In this document: positions 51,600-62,774 of the stretch, piece after piece
Numbering within the stretch: the stretch's first letter is position 1
Layout: each line of letters begins with the position of its first letter
Origin: Streptomyces venezuelae
GTDB taxonomy: Bacteria > Actinomycetota > Actinomycetes > Streptomycetales > Streptomycetaceae
DNA length: 64,000 nucleotides
Direction: 5' to 3'
NCBI RefSeq assembly: GCF_008642315.1
Contig: NZ_CP029192.1
Span: 2,914,001-2,978,000 of the forward strand
Position numbers and translations under genes: made by a program
The notes under the pieces: generated by a model
Seen by the model: only the letters and a program-made list of their open reading frames with translations
Databases searched by the model: none
What the model was told of the DNA's origin: nothing

Positions 51600-52049
51600 T
51601 CACGTCGACGACCCCGACTTCTCCGGCTTGTCCTTCTTGGAGGAGTCGCTTTCGGAGTCGGGTTCGACGTAAAGGATCTTCGCCTTCATGTGCGCACGCG
51701 CCTGTGCGGCCATCCACACGATGGTCGCCGCGACGAGCGCGGCGGCGAAGGCCCTCGGATTGAAGAGCGTGGTGTCCTTGAACAGACCCATGAAGACGAG
51801 GAGCAGCAAGAGTTGGGCGACGTAGAGCATCATGCCCATCGCCTGAAAAAGCTGTGGAAGCGATTTCGCCGTCTTCTGCAGGACGAACAGACCGAGCCCC
51901 ATGAAGGCAATGACAACCACTGTGCCGACGACCGCTCCGATCGCCCCCTTGCCACCGGCAACGACACCGCTGACCGCGGCGACGATCGCGCCGACGGCAG
52001 CCGTGGGCACGGCGGACTGAAGGAGATTTCGGGCGTCTTGAGACGGCAT
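51600..52049 (-). CDS. atpI: AtpI-like protein at the head of the atp operon
   Basis: This 149-residue protein has four hydrophobic helices (about 12-32, 38-58, 70-92 and 102-120) and a charged C-terminus ending DKPEKSGSST. Its position as first gene of the operon matches AtpI, the c-ring assembly factor. Sequence similarity to characterised AtpI is modest, so the name rests on position. The 261 bp before it, to 52310, carry the main operon promoter. Confidence 0.8.
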   Translation of the reverse strand: MPSQDARNLLQSAVPTAAVGAIVAAVSGVVAGGKGAIGAVVGTVVVIAFMGLGLFVLQKTAKSLPQLFQAMGMMLYVAQLLLLLVFMGLFKDTTLFNPRAFAAALVAATIVWMAAQARAHMKAKILYVEPDSESDSSKKDKPEKSGSST

Positions 52050-52310
52050 GGCGGCAGCTCCGCTTACTGATGGGGGCAGGGTGTCGTCATGGACGAGCGT
52101 AGACCCGGGTCGAGAGGGTCCCTCGGGCCAATGGACCGTCGCACTACGGTCCTTCGGCTCTATCCCGGGATCTCGTGAACCGTATCACAAACTATTTGAT
52201 GAGGTCTTTACCTGTTAGGTGTGCCGACTGTCACACATGAGAGTGAGTCTGCGCGTCTGTGCACACCGAGGGTCAAGTTGTCTGGTAATGGGGCAGTTTG
52301 CCGTCGCGCG
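52050..52310. other. Intergenic region holding the atp operon promoter
   Basis: This 261-bp non-coding stretch between atpI and wecA has an AT-rich core at about 52180-52210 (CACAAACTATTTGATGAGG on the plus strand). I see no reading frame of worth and cannot place -35/-10 boxes with confidence. Confidence 0.5.
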
Positions 52311-53624
52311 TCAACGCGACGACTCGGCCTCTCGCCGCTCCTCGAAGCGCGAACGGGCGCCGATCGCGGTCGCTCCGTTGACGCCCGCGGGCACCGGAGC
52401 TTCCTCTTCCGTCGGCGTCGCGTCCCGCGCGGCGAGTTCCGCGGCGGCAGCGGCACGGCGGCGACGGTAGCGCGGCGGCACGAAGGCCTCGGCCCACCGC
52501 GGCGTGCGCGGGGTGAAGCGCGGCAGCAGGAGCAGGACGAGGCCGAGCGCGCTGAGCGCGACGATCAGCAGCAGGATCCACATGCTCGTCGAGTGGACCG
52601 AGTACGCGACGGTGCCGAAGGCGATGAGCGCCGACCAGAAGTACATGATCAGCACCGCGCGGCTGTGCGAGTGGCCGATCTCCAGGAGCCGGTGGTGGAG
52701 GTGGCCGCGGTCGGCGGCGAAGGGCGACTTGCCGTTCCAGGTGCGCCGGACGATCGCGAGGACCAGGTCCGCGAAGGGGATCGCGATGATCGTGAGCGGC
52801 ATCAGGAGCGGGATGAAGACGGGAAGCATCGCGTGCGTCGCGTCACGTCCGGTGCCGAAGTTCAGCTTCATCGTGTCCGGGTCGACCTGACCGGTGACGG
52901 AGATCGCACCCGCCGCGAGGATGAGCCCGATGAGCATCGAGCCGGAGTCGCCCATGAAGATCCGGGCGGGGTGCATGTTGTGCGGCAGGAAGCCGAGGCA
53001 CATGCCCATGAGGATCGCCGCGAAGAGCGTGGCGGGCGCGGCGGCCTCGATGCCGTAGCCGTACCAGATCCGGTAGGCGTACATGAAGGACGCGGCCGAC
53101 GCGATGCACACCATGCCCGCGGCGAGACCGTCGAGGCCGTCGACGAAGTTGACCGCGTTGATGGTGATCACCACGAGCGCCACCGTGAGCAGCGTGCCCT
53201 GGCCGGACGTGAGCGAGACCGTGCCGACGCCGGGTACCGGGATCCACAGGATCGTCAGACCCTGCATGACCATCACGCCCGCGGCGATCATCTGGGCGCC
53301 GAGCTTGATCAGCGCGTCGATCTCGAACTTGTCGTCCAGGACGCCGATCAGCCAGATCAGTGCCGCGCCGGAGAGCAGCGCGCGCGGTTCGTTGGAGTTC
53401 TCGAAGACCGCGTTGAGGTTCGGCAGGTGGTCGGCGACGAGGAGCCCCGCGCACAGACCGAAGAACATCGCGATACCGCCGAGCCGCGGTGTGGGCTCCC
53501 GGTGCACGTCACGAGCGCGGATCTCCGGCATGGCGCCGGCCACGATCGCGAACTTCCGCACCGGGCCGGTCAGCAGGTAGGTCACCGCGGCCGTGATGCA
53601 GAGCGTCAGGAGGTATTCACGCAC
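52311..53624 (-). CDS. wecA: WecA/MraY family undecaprenyl-phosphate sugar-1-phosphate transferase
   Basis: GTG 53624 is preceded by GGGGAAG and gives 437 residues. About eleven membrane helices are visible. The family motifs are present: EPTPRLGGIAMFFG, the Mg site AVNFVDGLDGLAAG and FLPHNMHPARIFMGDSGSM. The last about 70 residues are a basic, disordered cytoplasmic tail (PPRYRRRRAAAAAEL). Such enzymes link GlcNAc-1-phosphate or similar to undecaprenyl phosphate to start wall teichoic acid or related polymers. An LCP ligase, the enzyme class that finishes the process, is encoded at 58875. Confidence 0.92.
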   Translation of the reverse strand: MREYLLTLCITAAVTYLLTGPVRKFAIVAGAMPEIRARDVHREPTPRLGGIAMFFGLCAGLLVADHLPNLNAVFENSNEPRALLSGAALIWLIGVLDDKFEIDALIKLGAQMIAAGVMVMQGLTILWIPVPGVGTVSLTSGQGTLLTVALVVITINAVNFVDGLDGLAAGMVCIASAASFMYAYRIWYGYGIEAAAPATLFAAILMGMCLGFLPHNMHPARIFMGDSGSMLIGLILAAGAISVTGQVDPDTMKLNFGTGRDATHAMLPVFIPLLMPLTIIAIPFADLVLAIVRRTWNGKSPFAADRGHLHHRLLEIGHSHSRAVLIMYFWSALIAFGTVAYSVHSTSMWILLLIVALSALGLVLLLLPRFTPRTPRWAEAFVPPRYRRRRAAAAAELAARDATPTEEEAPVPAGVNGATAIGARSRFEERREAESSR

Positions 53625-53754
53625 GGGCTTCCCCACAGGTCTCGCTGGCCATCTCAGCCCCACACCCTAGCTTTGCGCGCATACGGTTGGGGACTTACGG
53701 GTAGCGACGATGGTTGCACGACTCTTGGTCGCCCTCTGACCCGACCGCCCCTGG

Positions 53755-55014
<1,260 letters not shown>

Positions 55015-55063
55015 CGTGGGCTCCGGGGCCTTGCGGGGGTGACCTCAGATCCAATGTAGGCCG

Positions 55064-55714
55064 CTACATGTGCGCGGGCACCCCGGTCAGCGCCGTCACC
55101 ACGGGGTCGAGGGCCTGGTTGATCTCGTCGCCCACCGACCGGAAGAACGGCAGGGGCGCCCCGTAGGGGTCGTACACCTCGTCGGCCTCCACGTTCGGCG
55201 CGAGGAGCCAGCCGCGCAGCGCGGCGGCGGCCCGCACCAGGGCGCGGGCCCGCTCCACCACTCCGCCGTCCGGGTCCGGCAGCGTCGTCATGTCTATGGC
55301 CCGTACGAGCCGCGTGAACTCCTTGAGCGTGAACGTGCGCAGGCCCGCCGAGTGCCCCATGGAGATGACCTGCGCCCGGTGGTCGCGGGTCGCGGTCAGC
55401 ACCAGGTCGGCGCGGATGACGTGGTCGTCGAGGAGCTCGCGGCCCATGAAGCCGGTGGGGTCCGCGCCGAAGTCGGCGAGGACCGTCTCGGCGTTGGTCT
55501 CCATGGGGGCGCCCTCGTGGCCCCAGGTGCCCGCGCTCTCCACGATCAGACCGCCGGTGAGGGGGTCGCCGAGGCGGTCGGCCAGGGCATGTCTGGTCAG
55601 CCGCTCGGTGATGGGTGAGCGGCACACGTTGCCGGTACTGACGTGGAGGATGCGGAAGGAGTCCGCAGAGCCCGGGAAGCCCGCTATGCCACGCCCCGTC
55701 TCAGGGGCTGTCAA
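55064..55714 (-). CDS. Phosphatase-like protein (LMW-PTP fold, catalytic Cys replaced by Ser)
   Basis: This 216-residue protein starts at TTG 55714, overlapping the tsaC stop (TTGA), with GAGGTGG upstream. It has the LMW phosphatase/arsenate reductase fold. The P-loop reads HVSTGNVCRSP: Ser26 (codon AGT, 55637-55639) stands where active enzymes have the nucleophile Cys of CxGNxCRS, while Cys31, Arg32 and Ser33 are kept. The acid loop VYDPYGAPLPFF is also kept. A long insertion separates the two. It is probably a phosphate- or phosphotyrosine-binding pseudophosphatase rather than an enzyme. Cys31 is the second Cys and cannot replace the nucleophile. Confidence 0.88.
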   Translation of the reverse strand: MTAPETGRGIAGFPGSADSFRILHVSTGNVCRSPITERLTRHALADRLGDPLTGGLIVESAGTWGHEGAPMETNAETVLADFGADPTGFMGRELLDDHVIRADLVLTATRDHRAQVISMGHSAGLRTFTLKEFTRLVRAIDMTTLPDPDGGVVERARALVRAAAALRGWLLAPNVEADEVYDPYGAPLPFFRSVGDEINQALDPVVTALTGVPAHM

Positions 55715-56358
55715 TTCGCCACCTCGAGGTCGGGTACCACCTTGCGCAGCTCGTCCGCGTCGAGTGCGCCCGCGCGGAGCAGCACCGGCACCTTGCCCGT
55801 GACGTCGACGATCGACGACGGGACGATGCCGGGGGTCGGGCCGCCGTCCAGGTAGACGGAGACGGAGTCGCCGAGCATCTCCTGCGCGGCGTCGCAGTCC
55901 TCGGGGGCGGGGTGTCCCGTCAGGTTGGCCGAGGAGACGGCCATCGGGCCGACCTCGGTGAGCAGCTCGATGGCGACGGGGTGCAGCGGCATGCGGATGG
56001 CGACGGTGCCGCGGGTGTCGCCGAGGTCCCACTGCAGGGACGGCTGCTGCTTGGCGATGAGGGTCAGGGCGCCCGGCCAGAACGCGTCGACGAGCTCCCA
56101 GGCCATCTCGGAGAAGTCGGTGACCAGGCCGTGCAGCGTGTTCGGGGAGCCGATCAGGACGGGCGTGGGCATGTTGCGGCCGCGGCCCTTGGCGTCCAGC
56201 AGGTCGGAGCACGCCTCCGGGGAGAAGGCGTCGGCGCCGATGCCGTAGACCGTGTCGGTGGGCAGCACGACCAGTTCGCCGCGGCGGACGGCGGACGCGG
56301 CCTCGCGCAGACCGGTCGTACGGTCGGTCGCGTCGTTGGTGTCGTATCGCCGTGCCAT
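55711..56358 (-). CDS. tsaC: L-threonylcarbamoyladenylate synthase
   Basis: This 215-residue Sua5/YciO/YrdC domain protein has ELVVLPTDTVYGIGADAF at about 30-47 as the first ATP/bicarbonate site and KGRGRNMPTPVLIGSPN. TVAIRMPLHPVAIELL and MAVSSANLTGHPAPEDC follow. It has only the catalytic domain, not the extra Sua5 C-terminal domain. It makes the TC-AMP for t6A37 of tRNAs. It overlaps the phosphatase-like gene by 4 bp. The order prfA-prmC-tsaC-phosphatase-like-glyA is the usual actinobacterial translation cluster. Confidence 0.95.
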   Translation of the reverse strand: MARRYDTNDATDRTTGLREAASAVRRGELVVLPTDTVYGIGADAFSPEACSDLLDAKGRGRNMPTPVLIGSPNTLHGLVTDFSEMAWELVDAFWPGALTLIAKQQPSLQWDLGDTRGTVAIRMPLHPVAIELLTEVGPMAVSSANLTGHPAPEDCDAAQEMLGDSVSVYLDGGPTPGIVPSSIVDVTGKVPVLLRAGALDADELRKVVPDLEVAN

Positions 56359-56416
56359 TAGTCCGGACTCCTCACTGAAAAACTGACACTGATGAACTGG
56401 GCCGTCGGGGCCGTCG

Positions 56417-57262
56417 TCACGGCATCGCCTTGCGGGCGGTGGCGAAGCGCGGGCGGTTGTTGAGGTCGGGGTGGTCGGCCGCGTCGGCCCAGCCGCGTTC
56501 CTCGGTGAAGATCCACGGGACCTGGCCGCCCTGGGTGTCCGCGTGCTCGATGACGACCACTCCCCCGGGCCGAAGCAGCCGGTGCGCGGTGCGCTCGATG
56601 CCGCGGATCAGTTCCAGGCCGTCCTCGCCGGAGAAGAGGGCGAGCTCGGGGTCGTAGTCACGGGCTTCAGGGGCGACGTACTCCCACTCGGTGAGCGGGA
56701 TGTACGGCGGGTTGGAGATCACGAGGTCGACCTGTCCGTCGAGCTCGGGAAAGGCCTCCCTGGCGTCCCCGCGCACGAGTTCGACCCTGGACCCCTCGAC
56801 GTTCTTCCGCGTCCATTTCAGGGCGTCCTCGGACAGCTCCACGGCGTGCACCCGCGAGCGCGGGACCTCCTGCGCCATGGCGAGGGCGATGGCGCCCGAA
56901 CCGGTGCACAGGTCGACGATGAGCGGTTCGACGACGTCCATCGCGCGGACGGCGTCTATGGCCCACCCGACGACGGACTCGGTCTCCGGACGCGGCACGA
57001 AGACACCGGGGCCGACCTGCAGCTCCAGGTACCGGAAGAAGGCCCGGCCCGTGATGTGCTGCAACGGTTCGCGGGCCTCGCGGCGCGCGACCGTCTCCCA
57101 GTAGCGGGCGTCGAAGTCGGAGTCCTTGACGGAGTGCAGCTCGCCCCGCTTCACGCCGTGCACGAAGGCGGCGAGCTCCTCCGCGTCGTTGCGCGGCGAG
57201 GGCACGCCGGCGTCGGCCAGCCGCTGGGTGGCCTGGGCCACTTCCGCGAGCAGCAGGTTCAC
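56417..57262 (-). CDS. prmC: Peptide chain release factor N5-glutamine methyltransferase
   Basis: This 281-residue HemK/PrmC family protein has SAM motif I as VDLCTGSGAIALAMA (about 116-130) and the catalytic NPPY at 184-187 in VISNPPYIPL. An N-terminal helical domain binds the release factor (MNLLLAEVAQATQRL). It methylates Gln in the GGQ motif of RF1/RF2, including the PrfA encoded 39 bp upstream. The two are co-transcribed. Confidence 0.96.
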   Translation of the reverse strand: MNLLLAEVAQATQRLADAGVPSPRNDAEELAAFVHGVKRGELHSVKDSDFDARYWETVARREAREPLQHITGRAFFRYLELQVGPGVFVPRPETESVVGWAIDAVRAMDVVEPLIVDLCTGSGAIALAMAQEVPRSRVHAVELSEDALKWTRKNVEGSRVELVRGDAREAFPELDGQVDLVISNPPYIPLTEWEYVAPEARDYDPELALFSGEDGLELIRGIERTAHRLLRPGGVVVIEHADTQGGQVPWIFTEERGWADAADHPDLNNRPRFATARKAMP

Positions 57263-57300
57263 GCTGGTCCTCCGGGGACGGGTCGTACGAGCGGGTTTGC

Positions 57301-58377
57301 TTACGCGGCGGCGAGCTTGGCGGCGGAGTCGGCGTCGACGCAGGCCTGGATGACCGGGTCGAGTTCACCGTCGAGCACCTGGTCCAAGTTGTACGCCTTG
57401 AAGCCGACGCGGTGGTCCGAGATCCGGTTTTCCGGGAAGTTGTACGTACGGATCTTCTCGGAGCGGTCGACCGTGCGGACCTGGCTGCGGCGGGCGTCCG
57501 CGGCCTTGCTCTCCGCCTCTTCCTGGGCCGCGGCGAGGAGCCTGGAGCGCAGAATACGCATCGCCTGCTCCTTGTTCTGGAGCTGGCTCTTCTCGTTCTG
57601 GCAGGAGGCCACGACGCCGGTGGGCAGGTGCGTGATGCGGACCGCGGAGTCGGTCGTGTTGACGGACTGGCCGCCGGGGCCCGACGAGCGGTAGACGTCG
57701 ATGCGCAGGTCGTTGGCGTGGATCTCGACGTCGATCTCCTCGGCCTCGGGCGTCACGAGGACACCGGCCGCCGAGGTGTGGATGCGCCCCTGCGACTCGG
57801 TGGAGGGCACGCGCTGCACACGGTGCACGCCGCCCTCGTACTTCAGCCGCGCCCAGACGCCCTGGCCCGGCTCGGTCGCGCCCTGGCCGCCCTTGGTCTT
57901 CACGGCGACCTGGACGTCCTTGTAGCCGCCGAGCTCGGACTCGGTAGAGTCGATGATCTCGGTCTTCCAGCCGATGCGCTCCGCGTACCGCAGGTACATG
58001 CGCAGGAGGTCGCCGGCGAACAGGGCGGACTCGTCGCCGCCCGCGCCCGCCTTGATCTCCAGGATGACGTCCTTGTCGTCGGACGGGTCACGGGGCACGA
58101 GCAGCAGCCGCAGCTTCTCGGTGATCTCATCGCGCTGCCGCTCCAGGTCCTTGACCTCGGCGGCGAAGTCCGGGTCGTCGGCCGCGAGCTCGCGCGCGGT
58201 CTCGATGTCCTCCCCGGTCTGCTTCCAGGAGCGGTACGTCGCGACGATCGGGGTCAGCTCGGCGTAGCGCTTGTTGAGCTTGCGCGCGTTGGCCTGGTCG
58301 GCGTGGACCGACGGGTCCGCGAGCTTCCGTTCGAGATCGGCGTGCTCGCCGATCAGTTCCTCGACCGCCTCGAACAT
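57301..58377 (-). CDS. prfA: Peptide chain release factor 1
   Basis: This 358-residue protein starts at ATG 58377; longer reading frames upstream are spurious. It has the stop-codon recognition tripeptide PST at 191-193 ([18 protein letters not shown] in E. coli), the GGQ catalytic motif at 235-237 ([14 protein letters not shown]) and the N-terminal helices of RF1. The C-terminus [20 protein letters not shown] is canonical. It releases the chain at UAA and UAG. It shares an operon with prmC. Confidence 0.97.
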   Translation of the reverse strand: MFEAVEELIGEHADLERKLADPSVHADQANARKLNKRYAELTPIVATYRSWKQTGEDIETARELAADDPDFAAEVKDLERQRDEITEKLRLLLVPRDPSDDKDVILEIKAGAGGDESALFAGDLLRMYLRYAERIGWKTEIIDSTESELGGYKDVQVAVKTKGGQGATEPGQGVWARLKYEGGVHRVQRVPSTESQGRIHTSAAGVLVTPEAEEIDVEIHANDLRIDVYRSSGPGGQSVNTTDSAVRITHLPTGVVASCQNEKSQLQNKEQAMRILRSRLLAAAQEEAESKAADARRSQVRTVDRSEKIRTYNFPENRISDHRVGFKAYNLDQVLDGELDPVIQACVDADSAAKLAAA

Positions 58378-58433
58378 CGGGGGCTCCTGGTCTTCTGCGC
58401 GGTGGTTCTCCGCGAAATTGGCTGCGGGACGGC

Positions 58434-58488
58434 AAAAGCGCCGGTCCCGGCCACCCCCTCGTGAGGGCGGCCGACGACCGGCGCAGTG
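58434..58488 (-). terminator. Terminator of rpmE
   Basis: GCGCCGGTC (58438-58446) and GACCGGCGC (58476-58484) enclose a second GC-rich stem. On the minus strand a TTTTGCC tract follows. It lies in the 116-bp gap before prfA. Confidence 0.75.
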
Positions 58489-58493
58489 GCTCG

Positions 58494-58715
58494 CTACTTC
58501 TTGGCGGAGCCGGCCTTGCCGAAGCGGGCCTCGAAGCGGGCCACACGGCCACCGGTGTCGAGGATCTTCTGCTTGCCCGTGTAGAACGGGTGGCACTCGG
58601 AGCAGACCTCGGCACGGACGGTGCCGCTGGAGATCGTGCTGCGGGTGGTGAACGACGCGCCACAGGTGCAGCTGACCTGCGTCTCGACGTACTCGGGGTG
58701 GATGTCGCGCTTCAA
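58494..58715 (-). CDS. rpmE: Ribosomal protein bL31, zinc-binding form
   Basis: This 73-residue protein begins [19 protein letters not shown]. The zinc ligands are present as CTC and CSEC, with His in [10 protein letters not shown], marking the C+ form rather than the cysteine-less alternative made under zinc limitation. It belongs to the 50S subunit. It lies in its own unit between the LCP gene (stop at 58875) and prfA, with a terminator behind it. Confidence 0.97.
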   Translation of the reverse strand: MKRDIHPEYVETQVSCTCGASFTTRSTISSGTVRAEVCSECHPFYTGKQKILDTGGRVARFEARFGKAGSAKK

Positions 58716-58874
58716 GGTGTCTCCTAGTTTCGGGAGGGCGCCGGGTCGTACGTGCGGATTGCTCGTACGTGAACCGGGGCCGACGTACCAGTCTGCCAGG
58801 ACCGGCCGTATCTCCCAAAACCGGGGTGGAGGCCGATCTATTCCTGGCGGGGCCCGGGCGGTCCTTCGCCCTGC

Positions 58875-59987
58875 TCAGTGGCTGGAGACCACGTCACCCG
58901 CGTCGCCCTTGTCGCCCGCGGACTTCTCCGTGGCGGACTTGGGGATGGGCTTGTCGGCCCGGAGCGCGTCCCAGACCTGCTGGTCGGCCTTCTCCAGGGG
59001 CAGCACGCGGTTGGGGTCGTTCGGGTCGTACTGGATGGGCAGCGTGACCATCTTCATGTCGCCCGCACCGATGCCCTTGAGGCCGTTGGCGAAGCTCGCG
59101 AGGGACTTGACGTCGTTCAGGTCGGAGTCGGTGGTGACGGCGCTGGTCGCATCGTCCGCGAGGTCGAACAGCTTCTTCGGGTTGCTGAAGACGCCGACGT
59201 CCTTGACCTGGTCGAGGAGGGCCTTGATGAAGGCCTGCTGGAGCTGGATGCGGCCGAGGTCGCTGCCGTCGCCGACGCCGTGCCGGGTGCGGACCAGGCC
59301 GAGGGCCTGCTCGCCGTTCAGGGTGTGGGTGCCGGCGTCCAGGTCGAGGTGGCTGTCCTTGTCGTGGATGGCCTTCTTCGTGGTGATGTCGACGCCGCCG
59401 AGGGTGTCTATGAGCTTCTTGAAGCCCGTGAAGTCGACCTCTACGTAGTGGTCCATCCGGATGCCGGACATCTTCTCGACGGTCTTGACGGCGCAGGCGG
59501 GGCCCCCGACCTCGTACGCCGTGTTGAACATCTGCCGCTGCCCGCCGGGCTCGGTCTTCCCGTCCTCGGTGGTGCAGTCGGGCCTGGATATGAGGGTGTC
59601 GCGGGGTATGGAGACGACGCTGGCCTTCTTGTGGCCCTTGTAGACGTGGACGATCATCGCCGTGTCCGAGCGGGCGGCGCCCTCGTCCTTGCCGTACTTG
59701 GCGTTGTCGCCGGAGCGGGAGTCGGAGCCGAGGACGAGGATGTCCTGGGAGCCGTTGTCGACGTCCAGGGGGCGGTCGGTGCCGAGAGCGGCGTTGATGT
59801 CGACGCCCTTGATGTTGCCGTTGAGCTTGAAGTACACGTAGCCGAGGCCGGTGCCTCCGAGGACGGCCACACCCGCGGCGGTCCAGGCCGTGACGACGAG
59901 CACCTTCTTGCGCGTACTGCGCGGCTTGCGGCGGCGGCCCCGCTTGCCGCGCTTCGGCGCGTCGGCGGCCCTGCTCTCGTCGGTCAT
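58875..59987 (-). CDS. LCP family glycopolymer ligase (LytR-CpsA-Psr)
   Basis: This 370-residue protein has a basic cytoplasmic N-terminus ([17 protein letters not shown]), one membrane span at about 29-52 and an extracellular LCP domain from about 80. Signature residues are visible: [45 protein letters not shown] and [20 protein letters not shown]. These bind the lipid pyrophosphate. It attaches wall teichoic acid or similar polymers to peptidoglycan. ATG 59987 has GAGGAGCGC upstream. The last 30 residues are a Lys/Ser-rich tail. Confidence 0.94.
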   Translation of the reverse strand: MTDESRAADAPKRGKRGRRRKPRSTRKKVLVVTAWTAAGVAVLGGTGLGYVYFKLNGNIKGVDINAALGTDRPLDVDNGSQDILVLGSDSRSGDNAKYGKDEGAARSDTAMIVHVYKGHKKASVVSIPRDTLISRPDCTTEDGKTEPGGQRQMFNTAYEVGGPACAVKTVEKMSGIRMDHYVEVDFTGFKKLIDTLGGVDITTKKAIHDKDSHLDLDAGTHTLNGEQALGLVRTRHGVGDGSDLGRIQLQQAFIKALLDQVKDVGVFSNPKKLFDLADDATSAVTTDSDLNDVKSLASFANGLKGIGAGDMKMVTLPIQYDPNDPNRVLPLEKADQQVWDALRADKPIPKSATEKSAGDKGDAGDVVSSH

Positions 59988-60305
59988 GCGCTCCTCAGTC
60001 CCGTCGCTCGGCTACCCCCTGCTTTCAGGGTCAGATCGGTGTGTCGTCACTAGTCAGACGGCAAAACCGCTTGAAGGGTTGCACAGCGCATTGTGCGCGC
60101 CCCCGACACCGCCAGTGACCGACCGTGTACCCCCGCCCTACGATTTCAGGCCTCACCTGCGGCTTTTTCCGCCACAGAACTACCGCCCGTGACCGTGAGA
60201 ATCTCTTATGTGTGTGGCCAAGGTCTCTCATCCGACGCATCGCGCACCAAAAGGGCCGCCCCGTCACAGCTGTGACGGGGCGGCCCTGTGGACTGCTGAG
60301 GACGA
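59988..60305. other. Intergenic region between LCP gene and rho
   Basis: This 318-bp region holds the rho terminator (60251-60284) and the promoter space of the LCP gene. A minus-strand frame of 66 codons (about 60031-60231) has poor codon position bias and no similarity that I recognise, so I do not call it. I see no RNA gene. Confidence 0.6.
60246..60284 (-). terminator. Terminator of rho
   Basis: A perfect 34-bp palindrome, arms GGGCCGCCCCGTCACAG (60251-60267) and its complement to 60284, folds as a long stem with a minimal loop. On the minus strand it is followed by TTTTGG. It starts 21 bp after the rho stop. Confidence 0.85.
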
Positions 60306-62381
60306 CTAGTCGTTGCCGTTGCCCGGCGTCGGCGTCGTCTTCTGGATCTGCAGCAGGAACTCGGCGTTCGACTTCGTCTGCTTCATCTTGTCCAGGAGCA
60401 GCTCGATCGCCTGCTGCTGGTCGAGCGCGTGCAGCACGCGACGCAGCTTCCAGGTGATCGCGAGCTCGTCGGAGCCGAGCAGGATCTCTTCCTTGCGGGT
60501 GCCGGACGCGTCGACGTCCACCGCCGGGAAGATGCGCTTGTCGGCGAGCTTCCGGTCGAGCTTGAGCTCGGCGTTGCCGGTGCCCTTGAACTCCTCGAAG
60601 ATGACCTCGTCCATGCGCGAGCCGGTGTCCACGAGCGCCGTGGCGAGGATGGTCAGCGAGCCGCCGTCCTCGATGTTGCGCGCGGCACCGAAGAAGCGCT
60701 TCGGCGGGTAGAGGGCCGTCGAGTCGACACCACCGGACAGGATGCGGCCGGAGGCCGGGGCGGCGAGGTTGTACGCACGGCCCAGACGCGTGATCGAGTC
60801 GAGCAGCACGACGACGTCGTGACCCAGCTCCACGAGGCGCTTGGCGCGCTCGATGGCGAGCTCCGCGACCGTGGTGTGGTCCTCGGCGGGGCGGTCGAAG
60901 GTCGAGGAGATGACCTCGCCCTTCACCGACCGCTGCATGTCGGTGACCTCTTCCGGACGCTCGTCGACCAGGACGACCATCAGGTGGCACTCGGGGTTGT
61001 TGTGCGTGATCGCGTTGGCGATCGCCTGCATGATCATGGTCTTGCCGGTCTTCGGCGGGGCCACGATCAGACCGCGCTGTCCCTTGCCGATGGGCGCGAC
61101 GAGGTCGATGATGCGGGTGGTGAGCACGCCCGGGTCGGTCTCCAGACGGAGCCGGTCCTGCGGGTAGAGGGGCGTCAGCTTGTTGAACTCCGGTCGCCCG
61201 CGCCCGGATTCGGGCGCCATGCCGTTCTGGGAGTCCAGGCGGACGAGCGCGTTGAACTTCTCGCGGCGCTCGCCGTCCTTGGGCTGCCGGACCGCGCCGG
61301 TGACGTGGTCGCCCTTGCGCAGACCGTTCTTGCGGACCTGGGCCAGCGAGACGTAGACGTCGTTGGGACCGGGGAGGTAGCCCGACGTACGGATGAACGC
61401 GTAGTTGTCGAGGATGTCCAGGATGCCCGCGACGGGGATCAGGACGTCGTCCTCGGAGACCTGCGGCTCGTTGCCGAAGCCCTGCTCGTCGCGGCCACGA
61501 CGGCCACGGCGGTCGCGGTAGCGCCCGCGGCGTCCGCGACGCCCGCCCTCGAAGTCGTCCCCGTCCTCGTCGGCCCGCGGGCCGTTGTCCCGCTGACGGT
61601 CCTGCCGGTCCTGACGCCCGCCGCCGCCCTGCTGCTGACGGTCCTGGCGGTCCTGACGGCCGCCGCCCTGCTGGTCGTCGCCCTTGTTGCCGCGGCGGTC
61701 GCGGTCACGGCCGCGGCCCTGCCGGTCACGGCGCTCGCGACGGCCCTCGCCGCCGTTGTCGCCGGAGCCGTCGTTGCCCTTGTCGCCCTTGGCGCCCTTG
61801 TCGTCGGACGCGTCGCCCGAGGTGTCGCCCTTCGCCTCGGCGGCGACCGTCTCCGGGCTGCCCGCCTCCGCGGTGGCCCGGCGCCGGCGGCGCTCGGCCG
61901 GCGGCTGGTCCTCTCCGCCGCGCTCACCCTCGCTCGCGCGGGCGCCGGCGGGCTGACCGGGGATGTCGATCTGCTGCTGGGCCGCGGCCTTGTCGGCCTT
62001 GCCCTCGGACTTGCCGTTCGCGGCCTTGGCGCTCGCCTTGGCGGCGGGCTCGGCGTCCTCACCCGTGCGGGCCTTCGAGGTGGCACGGCGCTTGGGCTTG
62101 GTCTCGGTGGTGTCCCCCGAGGAGGCGGCGCTCTTCGCCGGGGCTCCGCCCCCTGCCTGCGCCTCCTTGATGACCTCGATCAGCTGGCTCTTGCGCATGC
62201 GCCCGGTGCCCTTGATCCCAAGGCCCGATGCGACCTGCTGCAGTTCCGCCAGCACCATGCCCTCGAGGCCGGTGCCGCGGCGCCGCCTCGACCCGGCCGA
62301 AGCACCGGTGGCAGGCGCCGCGGAGGCGTCCGTGGCGGGCGTGTCGGCAGTCACGCCCATCAGATCGGTGGTGTCGCTCAC
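60306..62381 (-). CDS. rho: Transcription termination factor Rho with Arg/Gly/Asp-rich insertion
   Basis: This 691-residue protein is far longer than E. coli Rho (419). An N-terminal SAP/Rho_N helix bundle (about 38-75, [18 protein letters not shown]) is followed by about 210 residues of low complexity, about 80-290: Lys/Ala/Glu then [18 protein letters not shown] repeats. After that come the RNA-binding OB fold and the ATPase with Walker A PPKTGKTM, the Q/R loops and the Arg finger region. It unwinds RNA and ends transcription. The insertion is common in Actinobacteria and adds an RNA-binding surface, often linked to bicyclomycin response. Confidence 0.96.
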   Translation of the reverse strand: MSDTTDLMGVTADTPATDASAAPATGASAGSRRRRGTGLEGMVLAELQQVASGLGIKGTGRMRKSQLIEVIKEAQAGGGAPAKSAASSGDTTETKPKRRATSKARTGEDAEPAAKASAKAANGKSEGKADKAAAQQQIDIPGQPAGARASEGERGGEDQPPAERRRRRATAEAGSPETVAAEAKGDTSGDASDDKGAKGDKGNDGSGDNGGEGRRERRDRQGRGRDRDRRGNKGDDQQGGGRQDRQDRQQQGGGGRQDRQDRQRDNGPRADEDGDDFEGGRRGRRGRYRDRRGRRGRDEQGFGNEPQVSEDDVLIPVAGILDILDNYAFIRTSGYLPGPNDVYVSLAQVRKNGLRKGDHVTGAVRQPKDGERREKFNALVRLDSQNGMAPESGRGRPEFNKLTPLYPQDRLRLETDPGVLTTRIIDLVAPIGKGQRGLIVAPPKTGKTMIMQAIANAITHNNPECHLMVVLVDERPEEVTDMQRSVKGEVISSTFDRPAEDHTTVAELAIERAKRLVELGHDVVVLLDSITRLGRAYNLAAPASGRILSGGVDSTALYPPKRFFGAARNIEDGGSLTILATALVDTGSRMDEVIFEEFKGTGNAELKLDRKLADKRIFPAVDVDASGTRKEEILLGSDELAITWKLRRVLHALDQQQAIELLLDKMKQTKSNAEFLLQIQKTTPTPGNGND

Positions 62382-62774
62382 GAAGGGTCCTTCCCTGGAG
62401 CGGACGTCGGCCTGTCTGGCTCGGCGACCGGTTGTGCTGTCCGGCGGTCGGTCCTTGCATTCTGTGGACCGTGCCGGGGCGGTGGTCCGCCAACGCGGCG
62501 GAAGAATTCATTGGTGATGGCGATTCCCGGTGCGGTGCCACTGAAGTGCGGTGTCACCCGGCTCGGTCACGCCGGTTCCGGAGCGTGCTCAGGACCGCTC
62601 AGTGCAGGGCACGAAGCAGTTTGGGAGGCTCCCGGAAGAATGGTTGTCCCGGACGGGGACACAAAGCACCTCGCCATGGTGAGGTCGGGTGCAGACTTGA
62701 GATTAACACTACCGGATCCAACAAACATTCCCCCTCTCAGGATCGGGACACCCCGAATCCCTTCGTTCACTGCG
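62382..62774. other. Long leader and promoter region of rho
   Basis: This 393-bp non-coding stretch lies between thrB and rho. On the minus strand a -10-like TAGTGT lies at 62711-62706, which would give a leader of about 320 bases, long enough for control by Rho itself. A near-palindrome ACCTCACCATGGCGAGGT (62668-62685) and a 36-codon frame (62677-62567) without a ribosome site are seen in it. I would not call the frame a gene. Confidence 0.5.

Noticed and set aside
60031..60231. 66-codon minus-strand frame between rho and the LCP gene
   Set aside because: Poor third-position GC pattern and no ribosome site; the region is explained by a terminator and promoter.
62567..62677. 36-codon frame in the rho leader, similar in position to E. 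coli rhoL
   Set aside because: There is no ribosome site and no conservation evidence; kept only as a remark in the leader entry.
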